A stretch of 48,605 nucleotides of DNA from Dehalococcoidia bacterium UBA2160 (GTDB lineage: Bacteria; Chloroflexota; Dehalococcoidia; Lucifugimonadales; UBA1123): assembly GCA_002328865.1 (NCBI GenBank), contig DCWO01000010.1:13623-62227 (forward strand), in the 5' to 3' direction. The translations under genes and the position numbers were made by a program. Of the stretch, positions 1 through 8,966 are shown piece after piece. The stretch's first letter is position 1; each line of letters opens with the position of its first letter. The notes beneath the pieces are model-generated. The model saw only the letters and a program-made list of their open reading frames with translations. It was not told where the DNA came from and did not search any database.

Positions 1-2
1 TG

Positions 3-668
3 GACGAGATGGTCCACCACGTCAAAACCGTCGTGCGCGGCACCGAGCGAGCGCACGTCATCGGCGACATGCCGTTCGGGAGCTATCACGCCGACATACC
101 GGAAGCCATCCGTAACGCGGGGCGCCTACTGAAGGACGGCGGCGCCCAGTCGGTGAAGCTCGAAGGCGGCCAGCACATGGCGGAAACAGTGAGCCGCATC
201 GTAAAGAGCGGCATCCCAGTCATGGGCCACATCGGCCTGACGCCTCAGTCCGTCAACCAACTTGGCGGCTATCGCGTGCAGGGGAAGTCGCTTAGCGCGG
301 CGATGGATCTCATGGAAGACGCCAGAGTGCTCGAGGAAGCCGGCGCATACGCGATAGTCCTAGAATGCGTGCCGGCGCAACTCGCGAAGTTGATCAGCGA
401 ACGCGTGAAGGTCCCGACGATCGGCATCGGCGCTGGCGTCGGCTGCGACGGGCAGGTGCAGGTGTTCCACGACTTCCTGGGCTTGCTCAGCGACTTCGTG
501 CCCAAGCACGCGCGCCGCTACGCCGAGTTGGGCGAAACGATCAAAAACGCCGCTGCCGCGTACATCTCCGACGTTCAGGAGGAGGCGTTCCCGACCGAAA
601 AAGAGAGCTTCACAATGAGCGAGTCGGTTCTGCACGAGCTGGAGGGTCGCGCATTCAAACCAGCCTAG
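3..668 (+). CDS. panB: 3-methyl-2-oxobutanoate hydroxymethyltransferase, 5' end cut by window
   Basis: PanB transfers a hydroxymethyl group from 5,10-methylene-THF to 2-oxoisovalerate to give ketopantoate, the first committed step to pantothenate and CoA, in the cytosol. The reading frame is open to the window edge (codons for D-E precede the first ATG at 9), so the gene starts outside. Compared with E. coli PanB (264 aa, recalled) about 60 N-terminal residues are missing. Visible family motifs are GDMPFGSY (metal-binding Asp), SVKLEGG (ketoacid-binding Lys), GHIGLTPQSV, LECVP (catalytic Glu) and GIGAG. The C-terminus runs some 15-20 residues past the usual end. panC follows after 22 nt, a classic pantothenate operon. 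The ATG at 9 is not the true start. Confidence 0.95.
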   Translation, partial: DEMVHHVKTVVRGTERAHVIGDMPFGSYHADIPEAIRNAGRLLKDGGAQSVKLEGGQHMAETVSRIVKSGIPVMGHIGLTPQSVNQLGGYRVQGKSLSAAMDLMEDARVLEEAGAYAIVLECVPAQLAKLISERVKVPTIGIGAGVGCDGQVQVFHDFLGLLSDFVPKHARRYAELGETIKNAAAAYISDVQEEAFPTEKESFTMSESVLHELEGRAFKPA

Positions 669-690
669 GCGCCGCCTTGAACAGCAAGAG

Positions 691-1542
691 ATGAAAGTCA
701 TCGAAACGGTCGACGCGTTTCGCGACGCAAGGTGCCGTGCTGCTGAGCCACTCGGCCTAGTGCCGACCATGGGTTACCTGCACGAGGGTCACCTCGCACT
801 AGTGCGCCGTGCCCGAGCAGATAATCGAACCGTGGCGGCAAGCATATTCGTGAACCCGACTCAGTTCGCGCCCACCGAAGACTTGGCCACCTATCCGCGG
901 GACATGGAAGGGGACTTGGAGAAGCTGGAGCGCGAGGGCGTCGACCTGGTTTTCGCGCCAGATTCCGACGCGGTGTATCCGGCCGGATTCGACACTTACG
1001 TCGACGTCGGAGACGTTGCCAACCGACTGGAAGGCCAGCATCGACCCGGACACTTCCGCGGAGTCGCTACCGTGGTCTGCAAGCTGCTCACGATCGTCCG
1101 ACCGGACCGCGCCTACTTCGGCCAGAAGGACGCGCAGCAGTGCCTGGTAATCCGCAAGCTCAACGCCGACCTCAACCTGGGCGCCGAGATCGTCGTCGTC
1201 CCAACGGTGCGCGACCCCGACGGCCTCGCCCTCAGCAGCCGCAACGCCTACCTCAAGCCCGAGGAGAGAGCCGCCGCCCTGACGCTGTCGCGCTCGCTGC
1301 ATCTGGCCCGGGAGATGTACGATGATGGCGTTCGTGACACCGAAGAGATCCGGTCACGGATGCAAGCCCTCATCGAATCGGAGCCCGGCGCCCGCCTCGA
1401 CTACGTCAGCATCGCAGACGCTCAGACGCTGGACGAGTTCGACGCCATCGACCGTCCGGCACTGGTGTCGCTGGCCGTCCACGTGGGCAGCGTGCGCCTG
1501 ATCGACAACGCCCTGCTGCCGTCGCGTCTCGGTGCAGGCTGA
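691..1542 (+). CDS. panC: pantothenate synthetase
   Basis: PanC joins pantoate and beta-alanine in an ATP-dependent, pantoyl-adenylate reaction in the cytosol. The 283-aa protein has the family's normal length. PTMGYLHEGH contains the HxGH nucleotide-binding signature (residues 31-34), FVNPTQF is the pantoate pocket, FGQKDAQQ and the LSSRN loop supply the KMSKS-like half of the active site. It lies 22 nt after panB on the same strand and is probably co-transcribed. The Shine-Dalgarno site is weak (AGCAAGAG before ATG), which fits translation following panB. It ends 17 nt from the stop of the convergent methyltransferase gene. Confidence 0.97.
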   Translation: MKVIETVDAFRDARCRAAEPLGLVPTMGYLHEGHLALVRRARADNRTVAASIFVNPTQFAPTEDLATYPRDMEGDLEKLEREGVDLVFAPDSDAVYPAGFDTYVDVGDVANRLEGQHRPGHFRGVATVVCKLLTIVRPDRAYFGQKDAQQCLVIRKLNADLNLGAEIVVVPTVRDPDGLALSSRNAYLKPEERAAALTLSRSLHLAREMYDDGVRDTEEIRSRMQALIESEPGARLDYVSIADAQTLDEFDAIDRPALVSLAVHVGSVRLIDNALLPSRLGAG

Positions 1543-1559
1543 ACGGCCCACTCTCTGGC

Positions 1560-2369
1560 TTACTGCCGATTCGTCGCCACCCAGAGCATGTCACTGCTGT
1601 CATCGCTAAGAGCGCCCCGGTGGAAGTCTCCGTAAACCGCCTCGATTTCGAATCCAGCCCTCTCCAGCAGGTGCCTCATCTCGAATCGAAACACGCAATG
1701 AAGACGTATCGGACCCCTCTCCCAACGGGATGTGACTTTGCCATCTGCGTCGATCTCTTCCCAAACCATTAACAGCGATGCCGTTTGGGTGGACGGTTCA
1801 TACGTCCATGCCTGCGATGTTTGAATGCGGCGTCCAGTCTCCGGGTGGATCAGAACTTGCCCCGGTTCGAAGACGCCCCCTTTGCAGCCGCGCAAGCTCC
1901 CGAGCCAGATCGTATTCTCATGGCCCATGTGGTCGAGATGCACGACCAGTTTCCCTCCGGGAACCAGATGTCTCTTGATGCATTCGAGGCACGCTGTCTG
2001 GTCCTCCGGAGTCACCAGATTCTGAAAGGCGTGCCCTGGGATGATCGCACACGTGAATCGCTCGCCCAAGTCGAAGGACCTCATGTCGCCACGCGCCCAG
2101 CGAACGTTTTGAATGCCCCGGCTCTTGGACCGCGCCACGTCCAGCATCCATTCCGAGTGGTCAAGCCCAACAACATTTGTGCCCTCTCGTGCGAGCTGCA
2201 GCGCCACGCGCCCGGTGCCGCTGGCCACTTCCAGAAGATTCACTTCCTCGGGTTTTCGGTCACCGATCAACGCACGATAGAAGTCCATCTCGCCGGGCCA
2301 ATCCGGAACGGACAAGTCGTATAGCTGCGCATATAGCGTTTCGACTGCGGGGTCGGTCCGTCTGCTCAT
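1560..2369 (-). CDS. class I SAM-dependent methyltransferase
   Basis: This is a soluble methyltransferase of about 269 aa; the substrate cannot be read from sequence. The SAM site is clear: motif I LLEVASGTGRVAL (about residues 45-57), acidic motif II VVGLD (Asp70, ribose binding), then WARGDMRSF as motif III. The start was set at the ATG at 2369 because GGGAGG lies 5 nt upstream and the protein then begins just before the conserved fold; an in-frame ATG at 2507 would add 46 residues of basic, low-complexity sequence. It is convergent with panC and divergent from the enolase-superfamily gene, so it is probably a single-gene transcript. The C-terminal half (ERGPIRLHCVFRF, HLLERAGFEIE) matches small-molecule methyltransferases of the Methyltransf_25 type. 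Confidence 0.85.
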   Translation of the reverse strand: MSRRTDPAVETLYAQLYDLSVPDWPGEMDFYRALIGDRKPEEVNLLEVASGTGRVALQLAREGTNVVGLDHSEWMLDVARSKSRGIQNVRWARGDMRSFDLGERFTCAIIPGHAFQNLVTPEDQTACLECIKRHLVPGGKLVVHLDHMGHENTIWLGSLRGCKGGVFEPGQVLIHPETGRRIQTSQAWTYEPSTQTASLLMVWEEIDADGKVTSRWERGPIRLHCVFRFEMRHLLERAGFEIEAVYGDFHRGALSDDSSDMLWVATNRQ

Positions 2370-2635
2370 GATCGCCTCCCATCTGTTGAATCGCCGGATT
2401 CGTGAGCGCAGGTCACGCCATGGGTTCATGTTGAGTTGCGAACATTCTATCCTCAAGTCATTCTGTGCACGAGACTCTTCCTGTGATTGCCGCAGGTCGC
2501 ATATCATGCTGACGCGACCTCGCTGTTTTGAAGAGTGGTGACATTTGGTCGCGTCTCTAATAAGCTCATGGAGCCTGGATCATTTCCCGCTGCCGGCGGT
2601 CGATCGTTGACAGCCACTGCCGAAGGATTGCACAC

Positions 2636-3718
2636 ATGAAGATCACCGATGTCGAATGCCTGGTGTTGGATCGCTCATTCCCGTTCGTTCGGGTGTACAC
2701 AGACGACGGAATCGTCGGCATCGGCGAATGCTTCCGCAGGCAGCTTGGCGTGACCAAGATGCTGATCGATGAGCTGATGAAACCCGCCCTCGTCGGCAAG
2801 GACCCGCTCGACACAGAGGTCCGCTGGCGCGACATGGCTCGAGCCGGTTCCGCGACCGAGCTCGGCGGCGCGATCTACTGCGCCATCGCAGGTCTCGACA
2901 TTGCTCTGTGGGACATCAAGGGCAAAGCGTTGGGGATGCCGATTCACAAGTTGCTCGGCGGCAAGATCCGTGACAAGGTTCGCGTCTACGCCAGCTCGAT
3001 GGCGCGCGACCTGACGCCGCTGGAGGAAGGTCGCCGGGCCGCGTCCTTCGTCGAGCAGGGCTACGACACGTACAAGCTGCACAGCGCGGTGCCCGGCGCC
3101 ATCGACGACCCCGCCGATCAGACAATCGAAACGGTAACGGCTGTGCGAGCCGCCGTGGGCGACGATGTCGACATCCTGGTGGACGTCAACGGAGCATACT
3201 CCGTGCATCACGCCATCGAGATCGGCAAGGCGCTGGAGGATCTGGGCGTGTTCCACTTCGAGGAGCCGCGACCGGCCAACGACCTCGAAGGCCTCGCCCA
3301 GATCGCCGATGCACTGACCATCCCTATCGCGTCAGGAGAGATGATCTACGACCGCTTCCAGTATCGGGACCTGATCCTGCAAGGCCGGGTGGACATCATC
3401 CAGCCCGACATCGTCAAGGTCCCGGGCTTCACCGAGTTCCTAAAGATCGAAGCCCTTGCCTCGGCGTTCGGCATCCCGATCACGGTGCACAACACCCAGC
3501 CGATCCTGAGCACCGTCGCCCACCTGCACTTCTGCGCCGCCAGCACCATGACGCCCTACGCGCAGGAGTACAACATCGAGCACATCTCCATCCGCGACGA
3601 GATATCCGTGCTGAAAGAGCCGCTCGAGGTCGTCAACGGCCACATCGCCGTCCCAGAAGGCCCCGGCCTCGGCGTCGAGCTAGACGAAGCCGCCCTCAAG
3701 GAGCTCGCATCGCGCTAA
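2636..3718 (+). CDS. enolase-superfamily (mandelate racemase / muconate lactonizing) sugar-acid dehydratase-like enzyme
   Basis: The 360-aa protein has the two-domain enolase-superfamily fold: N-terminal capping domain (about 1-115) and a beta/alpha barrel. Metal ligands appear as Asp183 (LVDVNG), Glu209/210 (FEEP) and Glu235 (SGEM). The Asp258-His285 pair (QPDIV, TVHNT) is the dyad that marks the mandelate-racemase subgroup, so acid-sugar dehydration or racemisation is the best guess. At the usual KxK position the sequence reads K147-L-H149, so the second base is a His. Substrate is unknown. An alternative is a cis-dipeptide epimerase-like enzyme, but the His dyad argues against it. No promoter I trust is visible in the 266-bp divergent gap upstream. 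A palindromic repeat lies 11 nt after the stop. Confidence 0.85.
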   Translation: MKITDVECLVLDRSFPFVRVYTDDGIVGIGECFRRQLGVTKMLIDELMKPALVGKDPLDTEVRWRDMARAGSATELGGAIYCAIAGLDIALWDIKGKALGMPIHKLLGGKIRDKVRVYASSMARDLTPLEEGRRAASFVEQGYDTYKLHSAVPGAIDDPADQTIETVTAVRAAVGDDVDILVDVNGAYSVHHAIEIGKALEDLGVFHFEEPRPANDLEGLAQIADALTIPIASGEMIYDRFQYRDLILQGRVDIIQPDIVKVPGFTEFLKIEALASAFGIPITVHNTQPILSTVAHLHFCAASTMTPYAQEYNIEHISIRDEISVLKEPLEVVNGHIAVPEGPGLGVELDEAALKELASR

Positions 3719-3729
3719 GCCGAGCCGCC

Positions 3730-3765
3730 CAATCGTGGGGATTGCAAAGGGGATCGCCCCTTTGC
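3730..3765 (+). repeat. 36-bp palindromic repeat, left copy
   Basis: A 14-nt lead (caatcgtggggatt) is followed by a hairpin with a perfect 9-bp stem (GCAAAGGGG / CCCCTTTGC) and a 4-nt loop. The same 36 bases occur at 5097-5132 in the same orientation with two mismatches, both in the loop. It sits between the convergent stop codons at 3718 and 3782 and could terminate either transcript, though no T-tract follows. The two copies bracket a two-gene cassette. Confidence 0.85.
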
Positions 3766-3781
3766 ACGTTGTAACCGATGA

Positions 3782-4564
3782 TCAAACCCGTGCACAGCCT
3801 GCAAGCATGTCGCTCAAACGCTGCCGATTATCCCAGAGGATGGAGTTCTCGCGGAGCGGAGCCCATGCTCGTCGAGTCCAAAACTCTTTGCGAGGGTCTC
3901 GGTCATCGAGAACGGCCACGAAATCCCATTTCGGGTCGCGCTCTCGGATATCGTAGATCCGGCGAGCCCAACGCTCTGCAACCGCTAACGCAACGGTCTC
4001 GCTCGACGCGGTCAATGGATGAATCAGCAGATTGTGATTGTCGTCAATGTGGAACTTGACTGAATACCGCCCTTGTTGACCGCGAACCGCGAACTCCCTG
4101 TCATACGAAACGCCGCTAGCTATGATCAGGGCTTCAACATCATCGTGAAACGGCGACCGTTTTGATGGCCGGCTTTGCTGGATCAGGTCGGTCACGGAGA
4201 TAATGGACTGAATCAGCCTGTGCAACGCTTTTCCAAAACCGGCAGGCACGTCCGAAATGACGACAAGTTCGGACTTGGCAATCGCGACCCCGCGCTGGTT
4301 GCAGATGTCCTTGGCCCGCGTGACGATACTCTTGGTCAGCGTCAGGCCGTTGACGTGCAGATACCCCAAGGTATCGCCCATGTCGCTGAGGTGGACCGAC
4401 CCATCGGACTCGACACGCATCTCAATCTCAATGCTCCCACCGTCGGGACGATCGAAAGGCGTCGTCACAAGGAATCCTTCGTCGGACGGAGCAGCCTCGA
4501 AATCACTTTCAAGATCTGCCAAATATCCCCTAATCAGATCATCGCTGGTATAGATGGTAGCCAT
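3782..4564 (-). CDS. DUF1828/DUF1829-type protein
   Basis: The 260-aa cytosolic protein resembles the DUF1828 (N-terminal) plus DUF1829 (C-terminal) architecture seen in phage- and mobile-element-associated genes. Residues 28-70 show the hallmark: TPF.RPDG, a strand of alternating hydrophobics (IEIEMRV), then an LSDMG turn and GDTLGYL. The second half (about 120-255) has VSYDREFAVRG and YSVKFHIDD, with WDFVAVLDDRDP near the end. No catalytic motif is recognisable. It is the downstream gene of a pair with 4583-5014 (18-nt gap), with GAGAGG about 8 nt before the ATG. The pair is visibly more A/T-rich than its neighbours and is bracketed by the 36-bp repeats, suggesting acquisition as a unit. 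The family assignment is from memory of its pattern; function is unknown. Confidence 0.7.
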   Translation of the reverse strand: MATIYTSDDLIRGYLADLESDFEAAPSDEGFLVTTPFDRPDGGSIEIEMRVESDGSVHLSDMGDTLGYLHVNGLTLTKSIVTRAKDICNQRGVAIAKSELVVISDVPAGFGKALHRLIQSIISVTDLIQQSRPSKRSPFHDDVEALIIASGVSYDREFAVRGQQGRYSVKFHIDDNHNLLIHPLTASSETVALAVAERWARRIYDIRERDPKWDFVAVLDDRDPRKEFWTRRAWAPLRENSILWDNRQRLSDMLAGCARV

Positions 4565-4582
4565 CCAGGCACCTCTCGACGG

Positions 4583-5014
4583 TTATGGCATCGATAATTC
4601 ACGGAAAGTCCCGGGGAGATATCTACCGTTCAATTCGATATTGCATTCGGCCAAAAAGTCCAACAACTCCTCGTTGGGGTCGCCTGTCCGAATATCATCG
4701 GGTATGTACACTCGTTTGTCTTGCCAGTCATCGTCCCAGTAATGCTTGTGCGGTTGCCTGATGACCTCCCGAGATACGGGATCTCGATGCCGGTCATGCA
4801 CCGTGTACTTTCGAATGGGTGTATTCTCAAACAACACCGCGAGGCTGCGATTGGTGCGCCCAACAAATCCCCTGAGACGAAGCATGTGACCGGATTCCAG
4901 GGACAAGACCGCCGCATCCAGGCGATAGTTGCGTCCATCGCGACTCCAACGCAGATTGACCGCGATCACCTTGTGTTCAGCGATTATAGCATCGGCTTCG
5001 GACGCGGATACCAT
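4583..5014 (-). CDS. small conserved protein paired with the DUF1828-type gene
   Basis: A 143-aa soluble protein with no signal peptide or membrane segment. It has a compact conserved-looking pattern: NLRWSRDGRNYRLDAAV, MLRLRGFVG, a PIRKYTVHDRH segment, an HKHYWDDD cluster and a terminal DFLAECNIELNGRYLPG. It reminds me of the DUF6978 group, tentatively. The His/Asp-rich centre (residues about 75-95) could bind metal or be catalytic, but no known active site is recognised. GGAGG stands 5 nt before the ATG, the best ribosome site in the cassette, and the gene is promoter-proximal, which would suit an antidote or regulator role in a two-gene module; that is inference only. Confidence 0.65.
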   Translation of the reverse strand: MVSASEADAIIAEHKVIAVNLRWSRDGRNYRLDAAVLSLESGHMLRLRGFVGRTNRSLAVLFENTPIRKYTVHDRHRDPVSREVIRQPHKHYWDDDWQDKRVYIPDDIRTGDPNEELLDFLAECNIELNGRYLPGTFRELSMP

Positions 5015-5096
5015 GCGTGCCTCCGTGCCTGAAGCTTATCAGAACGAGAAATCCGCGAACAGGAACCGGCGGCGCCTCGTCGAATGGCAGAGTATT

Positions 5097-5132
5097 CAAT
5101 CGTGGGGATTGCAAAGGGGCGCGCCCCTTTGC
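5097..5132 (+). repeat. 36-bp palindromic repeat, right copy
   Basis: Same lead sequence as at 3730, followed by a perfect 22-nt palindrome at 5111-5132 (half-site GCAAAGGGGCG). It lies 16 nt past the stop of the leftward S9 peptidase gene and about 80 nt upstream of the leftward cassette. 34 of 36 positions match the left copy. Confidence 0.85.
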
Positions 5133-5148
5133 GCGTCGATTCCAGCGG

Positions 5149-7086
5149 TCACAGGTTGTCGATGTGCACGGGCTCGATGTCGGCGGCGAGATCGAAGCCG
5201 AGGATGCGGGAGTAGAAGTACAGCTCCGCTTCCAGCGCGCGGATGACGTTCTCGGCCTTGCGGAAACCGTGCTGCTCGCCCTCGAAGGGGAGGTACGCGA
5301 CGGGCAAGCCCTTCTTCTTCAAGGCGGCCACCATCATCTCGGCTTGGTTCGGGAGGACGATCTTGTCCTCCAGCCCTTGCAGCAGGATGATCGGGCACGA
5401 GAGCATTTCGGTGTGATGGATGGGCGACCGCTCGACGTACAGGTCGCGACGCTCTGGGTACGGACCGACCATCGAGTCCATGTACCGCGATTCGAATTTG
5501 TGGGTCTCTTTGGCCAGCGCCTCTAGGTCGGCGACACCGTAGTAGCTGGCGCCGACCTTGAACACGTCTCGGAACGTCAGCGACGCCAGGGTCGTGTAGC
5601 CGCCGGCGCTGCCGCCGCGGATGATGAGCCGATCGACGTCGACATCGCCGCGGTCCACGAGGTATTGCGCCGCGTTCACGCAATCGGCGATGTCTACGAC
5701 TCCCCAGCGTCCGTTGAGCCTGCGGCGGTACTCGGTTCCATAGCCCGTGCTGCCGCCGTAGTTGACGTCCGCGACAGCTATGCCTCGGCTGGTCCAGAAC
5801 TGATACGCCAGGCTGAACGACGTCGACGCCGCTCCCGTCGGGCCGCCGTGGCTCACGACGAGCAGCGGCGGCCGTTCGTCGGTCGGGCCGTCGTAGTCGG
5901 CGTTCCGAGCGGGGTAGTAGAACGCGTGGGCCGTCAGTCCGTCATCGGTCGGGAACTCGATAGTCTCGGGGATCGACAGGTAGCCCTCGTCGACCTCGAC
6001 CTCTTCCGATCGCTTGAACACGTCCATGCCGCCCGTGTCGGCATTCAGCCGGATGATCGCGTCGGGTTCCGTCGCCGAACTCGCCTCGAACACGATTTGC
6101 CCCGGCGACGCCTTGATGTCGCCTCTGCCGGTATCCGTGTACGGCGAGTCGATCACGGTCAGCTCCAGCGTCTCCGTGTCGATGCTGGCAAGGCCCCAGA
6201 TGCCGCGCTGATTGAATTCGCACACGATTCGTCCCGCCGATTCGAAGGCATAGGTTTTCATGCCCACACCCCACTGCGGGGCACCGAACTCCGCGTCCAT
6301 CGGCGCCAATGGTTGGGCATAGCCGTCGACGATTCGGTAAAGGTTCCACCAACCCGAGCGGTCGGACACGAAGTGCAGGACGCCGTCGGGCGACCACTCC
6401 GGCTGGAGGATCGACTCGGTCGGGCCGCCGGCGACAATGCTCGCGCCCTCGAGCGACCCGTCGTCCGCAATACGCGCCGTCCACAGCTCGACGCCGTCCC
6501 ACGGCATGTTGGGGTGATTCCACGCCATCCATGCGAGCCGCGTCCCGTCCGGACTCAAGGCAGGTGAAGAGTAGAAGTCGGCGCCGGATACCAGGACATC
6601 GCCCTCTCCGTCATGCTCCAGATCGAGGCTGACCAGAGTGTTGACCGCCTCCCGTCCGTCGACCGTGTGGTCTTCGCGGATGCAGATCATCCGGCCTCGA
6701 CGCCGATCCAAGACACCGTCGGCGTAACGAAGGTCAACCGCGGGAGTCAGAGGCCGTGGCTCGCTCCCGGGATTCTGGCGATAGACCCGCTGGTCGGCGA
6801 AGTTGCTGAAATAGACAACGCCTCCGTCCACGACGAACGACCGTCCACCGTACTCGTGGACCCGTGTGCGGACGTTGAACGGCGCCGGCGTGACGTCGGC
6901 CACCGAACCGTCCGCCGCACGACGCACGACCACGTTGCGAGCGCCTTCCTGCGGCCGCATCTCGACCCAGTAGATGTCGTCGCCCTCCAACTCGATCTGC
7001 CCGAGTCGGACAGAGTCGGCGACTATGCTTCCAGCGGTGATCGGCGATTTCCAGGAGCCGAAGGGTGCGATAGTGGGCGATGGCAT
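5149..7086 (-). CDS. S9 family serine peptidase (prolyl oligopeptidase / acylaminoacyl-peptidase type)
   Basis: A 645-aa cytosolic-looking peptidase: N-terminal beta-propeller (about 1-385, with repeated LSPDGTRLAW / WSPDGVLHF motifs) that gates a C-terminal alpha/beta-hydrolase domain. The catalytic triad is Ser493 (GGSAGGY), Asp574 (LEDKIV) and His606 (GEQHGF); SHGGPTGA precedes it as the oxyanion region. Start at 7086 because AAGGA lies 7-8 nt upstream; a longer frame adds 30 non-conserved residues. No signal peptide is seen, so peptide turnover in the cytosol is likely. It is downstream of the acyl-CoA ligase on the same strand with a 138-bp gap. A second, divergent S9 peptidase lies at 25573-27570. 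Confidence 0.92.
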   Translation of the reverse strand: MPSPTIAPFGSWKSPITAGSIVADSVRLGQIELEGDDIYWVEMRPQEGARNVVVRRAADGSVADVTPAPFNVRTRVHEYGGRSFVVDGGVVYFSNFADQRVYRQNPGSEPRPLTPAVDLRYADGVLDRRRGRMICIREDHTVDGREAVNTLVSLDLEHDGEGDVLVSGADFYSSPALSPDGTRLAWMAWNHPNMPWDGVELWTARIADDGSLEGASIVAGGPTESILQPEWSPDGVLHFVSDRSGWWNLYRIVDGYAQPLAPMDAEFGAPQWGVGMKTYAFESAGRIVCEFNQRGIWGLASIDTETLELTVIDSPYTDTGRGDIKASPGQIVFEASSATEPDAIIRLNADTGGMDVFKRSEEVEVDEGYLSIPETIEFPTDDGLTAHAFYYPARNADYDGPTDERPPLLVVSHGGPTGAASTSFSLAYQFWTSRGIAVADVNYGGSTGYGTEYRRRLNGRWGVVDIADCVNAAQYLVDRGDVDVDRLIIRGGSAGGYTTLASLTFRDVFKVGASYYGVADLEALAKETHKFESRYMDSMVGPYPERRDLYVERSPIHHTEMLSCPIILLQGLEDKIVLPNQAEMMVAALKKKGLPVAYLPFEGEQHGFRKAENVIRALEAELYFYSRILGFDLAADIEPVHIDNL

Positions 7087-7224
7087 TTCGTCTATCCTTG
7101 TGGCCAAGAATGTTGCACACGGCGGCAAGTCTTCGTCTTGCCGTCGTTGTATGGACGCGTCAACGCGAGAGAACATGTCAGTTCCCGAATGCGGCGCTCC
7201 CCGATCTGGGATGCGGGGAACGGG

Positions 7225-8790
7225 CTAGGCGCCGGCCACGCGACGGGCGTGCCCCTCCCAATATGGCTCTCGCAACACCCGCTTGAGCACCTTCCCCGTG
7301 GCGTTGCGAGGAAGCTCTGAGACGAAGTCCACAGATCGGGGTCGCTCGAAGCCGCCCATCTTGTCGCGGCAGAAATCGATGACCTCCTCCTCGGTGGCCG
7401 TCTCCCCTTCTCTCAACACCACCAACGCCTTCACCGTCTCGCCCCATTGCTGGTCGGGCACTCCGATGACAGCAACGTCGGCGATCGACGGGTGCTGGAA
7501 CAGTGTGTTCTCAACTACGTTTGGGTAGACGTTCTCTCCGCCAGACACAATCATGTCCTTGACGCGGTCGCGAATGTAGATGTAACCCTCTTCATCGATG
7601 ATCCCCGCGTCTCCGGTGTGCATCCATCCACCACGGAGGGCTTCGTCGGTCTCGTCGGGGAGATTCCAGTACCCTTTCATGACTTGTGGACCGCGAACCA
7701 CGATCTCGCCGATGGCGCCGGCGGCAACTGGGTTGTCGTCCTCGTCCACGATGCGGACCTGGGTGCTCAACGCGGCTCGACCCGCGGAGAGCAGAAGCTC
7801 GGACCTGCTATCCAGCGCCAGCTCATGATCATTCTTGCTCAGGACGGTTGCCACGCCTGTTAGCTCGGTCATTCCGTAAGCCTGTACGAAATCGCACTTG
7901 AACACCTCAATTGCCCGGCGCAACGTCTGCTCGGCTATTGGGGAAGCGGCGTATGCAACGGTCTCCAGAGTATCGTAGCTCCGCTCGGCTATGTCGGGCA
8001 CGAACACCAGACACGCTTGGATCATCGCGGGCACTAAAGTTGTGGCAATGATCCGCTCCTCGCTCAGAGCGGCAACCACGGCAGGGGGCACGAAGTCTTC
8101 GTGTATGTACAGGCACGCTCCACTGTTGACGACTGCAAAGCCGGTCACGGCGGCGGCTATGTGGTAGAAGGGCGCCACAATCAGGTCTCGATCGCCTCGC
8201 TTCAATGAAAAGACCGGGGCGAGTTGCACCAGTTGCGCCGTAACTCCGCTGTGGGTGATGATCGCGCCTTTCGGACGGCCGGAGGTGCCGCTGGTGTACA
8301 TCTGGCAGAAGTCATCGCTCTCGGCCACGTCCACTTCCGGCGCCGTTGCCGGCTGGTCATCGACCCACGCGCGGTAGTCCTGCCAGTCCGGCTCCCCAGC
8401 GCCGTCGATGGCGATGCAGCGGCCAACCGTCTCCATCTCGCCTCGGACGCCGTCAACTGCCTCCACGTATTCGGCCGCACTTATCAGCATCTTGGCCTGG
8501 GAGTCGTTGACGATGTACGTCCACTCCGGAGGCGCGAGCCGAAAATTCAGCGGCACCGGCACGACCCCCGCTTTGGAGGCGGCATAGTACATGATCGGGT
8601 ACTCGATGCTGTTTTTGGAGAGGAACGCAAACCGATCGCCCTTTCGCAGCCCGGCGTCGGCAAATGCGTTGGCCAGTCTGTTCGCTTCGACATCGGCTTC
8701 GGCATAGCTGACGCGCCGGTCGCCGAGGATGGCGAAATCGGCGCCTGGCTGCTCGCGTGCGTGAAACTCAAGATAATCGTGAAGCCTCAT
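7225..8790 (-). CDS. AMP-forming acyl-CoA synthetase (fatty/aryl acid CoA ligase)
   Basis: A 521-aa ANL-superfamily enzyme activating a carboxylic acid to its CoA thioester through an acyl-adenylate. The P-loop-like A3 motif YTSGTSGRPKGA is at 165-176, the A5 motif YGMTELTG and A7 MHTGDAG are present, A8 is IRDRVKDMIVSGGENVYP, and the A10 lysine is in NATGK (Lys500). Length is normal for the medium/long-chain class. GGAGG lies 9-10 nt before the ATG. Located below an aldo/keto reductase and two SDRs on the same strand, it may act on acids produced by those oxidoreductases, but the substrate is not deducible. Confidence 0.92.
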   Translation of the reverse strand: MRLHDYLEFHAREQPGADFAILGDRRVSYAEADVEANRLANAFADAGLRKGDRFAFLSKNSIEYPIMYYAASKAGVVPVPLNFRLAPPEWTYIVNDSQAKMLISAAEYVEAVDGVRGEMETVGRCIAIDGAGEPDWQDYRAWVDDQPATAPEVDVAESDDFCQMYTSGTSGRPKGAIITHSGVTAQLVQLAPVFSLKRGDRDLIVAPFYHIAAAVTGFAVVNSGACLYIHEDFVPPAVVAALSEERIIATTLVPAMIQACLVFVPDIAERSYDTLETVAYAASPIAEQTLRRAIEVFKCDFVQAYGMTELTGVATVLSKNDHELALDSRSELLLSAGRAALSTQVRIVDEDDNPVAAGAIGEIVVRGPQVMKGYWNLPDETDEALRGGWMHTGDAGIIDEEGYIYIRDRVKDMIVSGGENVYPNVVENTLFQHPSIADVAVIGVPDQQWGETVKALVVLREGETATEEEVIDFCRDKMGGFERPRSVDFVSELPRNATGKVLKRVLREPYWEGHARRVAGA

Positions 8791-8966
8791 TATCTCTTTA
8801 CCTCCGCCATGAATTAAACACGGGTGCTTCTGGCTTGCCGCGCAGTGTACTTGTTTTGCTGAAGCAACACAATTTGCGCTAATGATCGGAGGATACGCCT
8901 GAGCACTTCGTCGAACGGGCTCCGACTCTCTCGGCGTTTATCGGTGTCGGGCGGATCGATTCGCCG

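Noticed and set aside
3735..4059. Plus-strand small frames over the DUF1828-type gene end
   Set aside because: They cross the hairpin repeat and are antisense to a conserved protein.
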